A stretch of DNA of 64,000 nucleotides, taken from positions 62,001 to 126,000 of the forward strand of contig JAIOIH010000040.1 in the NCBI GenBank assembly GCA_019912395.1, in the 5' to 3' direction. This document shows, one piece after another, positions 60,540-64,000 of the stretch (position 1 is its first letter; every line of letters begins with the position of its first letter). The notes beneath the pieces were generated by a model that worked only from the letters and a program-made list of their open reading frames with translations, was not told the origin of the DNA and did not search any database. This DNA is from Flavobacteriales bacterium (GTDB taxonomy: Bacteria; Bacteroidota; Bacteroidia; Flavobacteriales_F; PHOS-HE28). A program made the translations under genes and the position numbers.

Positions 60540-63500
60540 TCACTGCTCGGTGTTCACCGACCAGATCTGCTCGCTGATGCTTTGCCCGTTCTTGAAATAG
60601 AAGGTGCCCCACTTGGCGATCACCTTGCTGTACTCATCGGCCTTGTTGCCCTGTACCAGCACCCGGCGGATGATCACCTTGTTGCCCTCGGTATAGCTTT
60701 CCTCGGTCACCCCCTGGGGGTATTGGGAGGCCAATTCATTGCGTGTGTAGTCCGCGAAGGAGCGCTGCTGGTTGGGGGAGATCTTGTCGATCCGCTCCTT
60801 TTCGCTCATCTCCCGGTCCTTGGAGCTGGACCTCAGCTGCCTTTCCCGTGCCTCGAGCTGCTGCTTCATCCGCTCCACCTCCTCGCGCTGCCGCTCCACC
60901 AATGTGTTGCTGCGCTGTTGCATGGCCTGTAGGTCTTGCTCCTGCTCCACCACCTGCTTCCTCGCTTGATCGGCCCGCTGCTGGCCGGCATCGGCGATCC
61001 GGTCCATGTACGCGGCCCAGGTCTGTTGTTCCGCAGGGATCCCCTGCGTCCTGGCCGCATGGTCATCCCTGAGGGTTGATTCCCGCTGCTGGATGTCGCT
61101 CGCCTGGTTCATCGTGGAGTTCAGCGCCTGTTCGCTGTCCCGCACGCCGCGTTCCTTCAGGTCGCGTTCCCGCTGGGCCAAGGCTTCGCGGAATGCCTCC
61201 AGCTCGGCGGCGTTGCGCTTGCGCATGGCCTCGCTGCCCTGGTACATCCGCTCGGAACCCTGCACATAGTCCTCGTTCCGCAGGGCGGCATCGGCATGAC
61301 GTTCCTGCGCGTTGGCCGCACGATCTTCCTTCTGCTGTTCCACGGAGGCCTTCAGGCGTTTGATCTTGCCGTACTTCTCCACCTCCTCGCGTTCCCGCGC
61401 TTCCCGCATGAATTCCTCCGCCTCCTGCTCCTTGCGATTGTCCAGGCTACTGGAGCTGGGCACCGGGGGCCGTGCCTCCGCTACCTGCTGCTCGGCCATT
61501 TCCCGTTCCCGCTCCCGGCGTTCCTGTTCCGCGATCAGCATGTCGATCTGGTCCATCTTCACCTGGGGATAGGTCTCGTTGGGCTTCACATCAAGCGCTT
61601 GGGCATAGAGATCACGGGCAGCCGGATAGTCCTTGTCCGCCATGGTGTTGTCCGCGTCCAGGATGATCCGGGCGTAGCGGGCATCCAGGGCCTCCTGCCC
61701 TTCACGCTCCTGCCGGACCCGCTCCAAGGCGGCCTTTAGCGAATCGGCTTCTGCTGCTTCCCTGCGAAGCCGTTCCTGCTCGGCCAGGCGCTCGGCATCC
61801 GCAGCAGCGGCGGAGTCCTGTTCGGCCTTCAAGCGCTCGGCGATGGCCTTGTCAATGGCCAGGAGCTGGTCCTTCGGATAACGCTCCTTGGGCTTGATGG
61901 CGATCGCCTCGTTGTAGCCCTCGCGTGCCAGGTCGTACGCGCCGTTCCGGAAGGCTGCGTCCGCCTTGAGGATGGCATCGTCATACCGCGCCTGCGTCTC
62001 GGCTTCCGATTCCGCCTTGCGGCGGCGCTCCTCCTCCAAGCGCGCCTCTTCCGCCGCCTTCAAGCTATCCGCAGCAGCCTGCGCGGCCAGCAGCTTCTGG
62101 ATCTCGGCCAGCCGGTCGGCCGGATGTCGCTCCTCCGGCTTCACCTCCAGGGCCGAAGTATACCCCGAGGCCGCCGCATCGTAGCTCTTCGCCTTGAAGT
62201 CCTTGTCCGCTTGGGCCACCAACGCGTTGTACTGCTTGTCCTTCTCCTGTCGCTCGCGTTCCAGGCGCTCCTTCTCCGCCTGTTCCTTGGCCTTGGCGTC
62301 CAGCAGCTCGTTGATGGCCGCGATCCGGTCCTTCGGATATTGTTCATCCGGCTTTAGCTGGGAGGCATCCTTGTAATCGTTCAGGGCATCGCTGTTCTTC
62401 TTCGTGTCGTACTTCCTGTCCGCGCTGGCGATCAGGGCGGTGTACTTGGCATCCAGCTCGTCCTGCTTCCTCTTTTCCTCCGCCAGGCGTGCGATCTCGG
62501 CCAGCTTGGCATCGATCTCCACGATCCGTTCCTTCGGCAGGGCCTCATCGGGCTTCACTCCCAGGGCGGCTTGGTACTGGCCCTTGGCCTCCTCGTACTT
62601 GTCCTTGCCGAAGAAGCCTTCCGCCTTTTCGATGAAGGCGAGGTACCTGGCTTCCCGCTCCTGCGCTTGCTTCTCCTCTTCCGCCTGCCTGGCCAGGTCA
62701 GCCAAGGTCTTTGCGATGGCGGCCAACTGGTCCACCGGGTATTTCTCCTTCGGCTTCAGCTTCAGCGCCTCGGTGTACTTCGCCTTCGCAGCGTCATAGT
62801 CCGTGCCCTGCAAGGCGGCGTCCGCTGCGGCGATCACGGCCTGGTACTGGGCGTCCAGTTCCTTCGCCTTCTTCTCCTCCTCAGCCTTTGCGGCCAGTTC
62901 CGCCAGCTTCTTGTCGATGGCCGTCAATTGGCCCGCAGGGTATTTCTCCTTCGGCTTCACGCCCAGCGCATCGTTGTACTTGGTCCGCGCCTCTTCATAA
63001 TTCGCGCTCTGGAAGGCCGCGTCCGCCGCTTGGATGGCTGCTTGGTAGCGGGCTTCGAGCTCCGCGGCCTGTTTCTCCTCCTCGGCCTTTGCGGCCAGTT
63101 CCGCCAGCTTCTTGTCGATGGCCGCCAATTGGTCCGTGGGGTACTTTTCCTTGGGCTTCACGTCCAGCGCTTCGTTGTACTTGGTCCGCGCCTCCTCGTA
63201 TTTCCCGCCCTTGAAGGCCGCATCGGCGGCCGCGATGGCGGCCTGGTAATTCGCTTCAAGTTCCTTGGCCGCCTTGTCCGCCTCGGCCTGCTTGGCCAGC
63301 TCATCCAGCTTGGCCGCGATCGCCGCCAATTGTTGCGGGGGATACTTCTCCTCCGGCTTCAGGCCGGCCGCATCCGTGAACTTTGCATGGGCCTCATCAT
63401 ACTTGGCCGCCTTGAACGCCGCATCGCCCGCAGCCACTGCCGCGTTGTACTTATCGTTCAGCTCCTTGGCCTTCCTGTCGGCCTCCGCCTTCTTGGCCAG

Positions 63501-64000
63501 GTCGGCGATGAAGGCATCGCATTCCTTGATCTTCTGCTTCGGGTATGGCGCTTCCTCCTTCATCGCCAATGCCGCAACGTACTTGGCCTTGGCATCGTCG
63601 TAGCTCTTCTTGACGAACAGGCCGTCCGCCTCCTTGATCAGGTCCGCGTACTGCTTCTCCAGCTTTTCCGCCTGTTCCAGTTCGTTGAGCTTGATCCGTG
63701 CATCGCTCAGCTTTGCCGTGGCGATGGGATCCCCCGCCTTCAGGCCCAAGGCGTCCGTGAAGCTCTGCACCGCCTTCTTGAAGTCCTTCCCCGCCATGGC
63801 CGCGGTGCCCTGCTCCATCAACTTGTTGAAGGCCTCGTCCGCACTGGCCTCCCGCTTCTTCCGGTCGTCGTATTCCTTCTGCAACCGGTTCAGCTCCGCC
63901 CGCATCTGCTCGGTGTATTCCAGGTCCCACGCCAGCATGCTGGTGGCCGGGTCGTACTTGGATTTGCCGATGGGCTGCTGCAGGATCGAGTAGTCGATGC
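60540..64000 (-). CDS. Large TPR-like repeat protein, 3' part (5' end outside window)
   Basis: At least 1152 residues; the frame is open to the right edge (beginning IDYSILQQPIGKSKYDPATS), so the ATG at 63938 is probably internal. Eleven repeats of about 60-95 residues, mostly 66, follow the pattern ADxAFxxxxYxxAxxKYxxALxxKPxEKYPxxQL and a charged Ala/Glu/Lys helix (61490-63830). The C-terminus has long coiled coils (QREEVERMKQQLEARERQL) and a conserved-looking end YPQGVTEESYTEGNK through KWGTFYFKNGQSISEQIW. No catalytic motif is visible. It could be a scaffold at the envelope; proteins with the same tail occur in many Bacteroidota, by memory. Confidence 0.8.
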   Translation of the reverse strand, partial: IDYSILQQPIGKSKYDPATSMLAWDLEYTEQMRAELNRLQKEYDDRKKREASADEAFNKLMEQGTAAMAGKDFKKAVQSFTDALGLKAGDPIATAKLSDARIKLNELEQAEKLEKQYADLIKEADGLFVKKSYDDAKAKYVAALAMKEEAPYPKQKIKECDAFIADLAKKAEADRKAKELNDKYNAAVAAGDAAFKAAKYDEAHAKFTDAAGLKPEEKYPPQQLAAIAAKLDELAKQAEADKAAKELEANYQAAIAAADAAFKGGKYEEARTKYNEALDVKPKEKYPTDQLAAIDKKLAELAAKAEEEKQAAELEARYQAAIQAADAAFQSANYEEARTKYNDALGVKPKEKYPAGQLTAIDKKLAELAAKAEEEKKAKELDAQYQAVIAAADAALQGTDYDAAKAKYTEALKLKPKEKYPVDQLAAIAKTLADLARQAEEEKQAQEREARYLAFIEKAEGFFGKDKYEEAKGQYQAALGVKPDEALPKERIVEIDAKLAEIARLAEEKRKQDELDAKYTALIASADRKYDTKKNSDALNDYKDASQLKPDEQYPKDRIAAINELLDAKAKEQAEKERLERERQEKDKQYNALVAQADKDFKAKSYDAAASGYTSALEVKPEERHPADRLAEIQKLLAAQAAADSLKAAEEARLEEERRRKAESEAETQARYDDAILKADAAFRNGAYDLAREGYNEAIAIKPKERYPKDQLLAIDKAIAERLKAEQDSAAAADAERLAEQERLRREAAEADSLKAALERVRQEREGQEALDARYARIILDADNTMADKDYPAARDLYAQALDVKPNETYPQVKMDQIDMLIAEQERREREREMAEQQVAEARPPVPSSSSLDNRKEQEAEEFMREAREREEVEKYGKIKRLKASVEQQKEDRAANAQERHADAALRNEDYVQGSERMYQGSEAMRKRNAAELEAFREALAQRERDLKERGVRDSEQALNSTMNQASDIQQRESTLRDDHAARTQGIPAEQQTWAAYMDRIADAGQQRADQARKQVVEQEQDLQAMQQRSNTLVERQREEVERMKQQLEARERQLRSSSKDREMSEKERIDKISPNQQRSFADYTRNELASQYPQGVTEESYTEGNKVIIRRVLVQGNKADEYSKVIAKWGTFYFKNGQSISEQIWSVNTEQ
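61490..63830 (-). repeat. Eleven tandem coding repeats, near-identical over one 201-base step
   Basis: The DNA of adjacent units is similar; one word ending GGCCAGTTCCGCCAGCTTCT recurs about 201 bases apart near 62890 and 63090. This indicates fairly recent duplication of some units. See the gene entry for the protein repeat. Confidence 0.7.

Noticed and set aside
61490-63830. Regularly spaced repeats considered as a possible CRISPR or tandem satellite
   Set aside because: The repeats are in frame, about 200 bases long, differ in sequence and encode helical units, so they are protein repeats.

Overview
The window looks like part of the chromosome of a high-GC member of the Bacteroidota, probably Flavobacteriales. 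Four reading frames end in, or carry, a type IX secretion system (T9SS) C-terminal sorting domain. There is a TonB-dependent receptor with an N-terminal carboxypeptidase-regulatory-like domain, SprB-type repeats, a PorE-like T9SS accessory protein, and repeated upstream elements of the form TAnnTTTG, the Bacteroidota -7 promoter. No rRNA, tRNA, CRISPR array, prophage or transposase was found. The species cannot be named from sequence alone.

Layout. 1-9.6 kb: end of a P-type cation ATPase, TonB receptor, small lipoprotein, ornithine aminotransferase (rocD), a NagZ-like glycosidase fused to a serine beta-lactamase-like hydrolase, and an unknown secreted protein. 9.6-9.95 kb: the only gene-free stretch above 300 bases, filled with short inverted and dispersed repeats. 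9.95-14.7 kb: a giant multidomain M4 metallopeptidase exported by T9SS. 14.8-18.7 kb: histidine degradation genes hutI and ftcD with a CPBP membrane protease between them. 18.8-22.7 kb: patatin-like membrane protein overlapping tail-to-tail with an N-acetylglucosamine-kinase-like gene, then an orphan LuxR-type response regulator. 22.8-26.7 kb (minus strand): rnz, a T9SS cargo gene, a STAS anti-anti-sigma factor, and pyrR-pyrB with overlapping start and stop.

26.8-33.3 kb is the most accessory-looking part, with a visibly lower GC content. It holds three minus-strand secreted-protein genes: a T9SS cargo, a glycosidase-like T9SS cargo split by a frameshift at a 5-bp tandem repeat, and a SprB-repeat, coiled-coil protein. 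A divergent XRE repressor lies beside them with phased upstream repeats. 33.4-41.9 kb: tyrosine phosphatase, RsmI-like methyltransferase, enoyl-CoA hydratase, a SpoIIE-type phosphatase, a DUF349 protein, mscL, a FecCD/FecE-type ABC importer and a DUF3817 protein. 41.9-47 kb: guaA translationally coupled to a LysM/periplasmic-binding fusion, a SpoIIAA-like protein and a RimK-like ligase. 47-54 kb: phytanoyl-CoA dioxygenase, short-chain dehydrogenase, PAP2 phosphatase, GT22-like glycosyltransferase, TerC and a secreted trypsin-like peptidase. 54-64 kb (minus strand): PorE-like OmpA protein, AsmA-like protein, a dicarboxylate/amino acid symporter, and the 3' part of a large gene made of eleven approximately 66-residue TPR-like repeats.

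The genes support a free-living heterotroph that secretes proteins through T9SS, recycles peptidoglycan, degrades histidine and ornithine, and may signal by SpoIIE/STAS partner switching (phosphatase at 35.7 kb, STAS protein at 24.6 kb, SpoIIAA-like protein at 45.5 kb; the link is inferred). Many long open frames opposite real genes are by-products of high GC and were left out. Start codons were chosen from signal peptides, gene overlaps and positions of TAnnTTTG elements, because Shine-Dalgarno sequences are weak.
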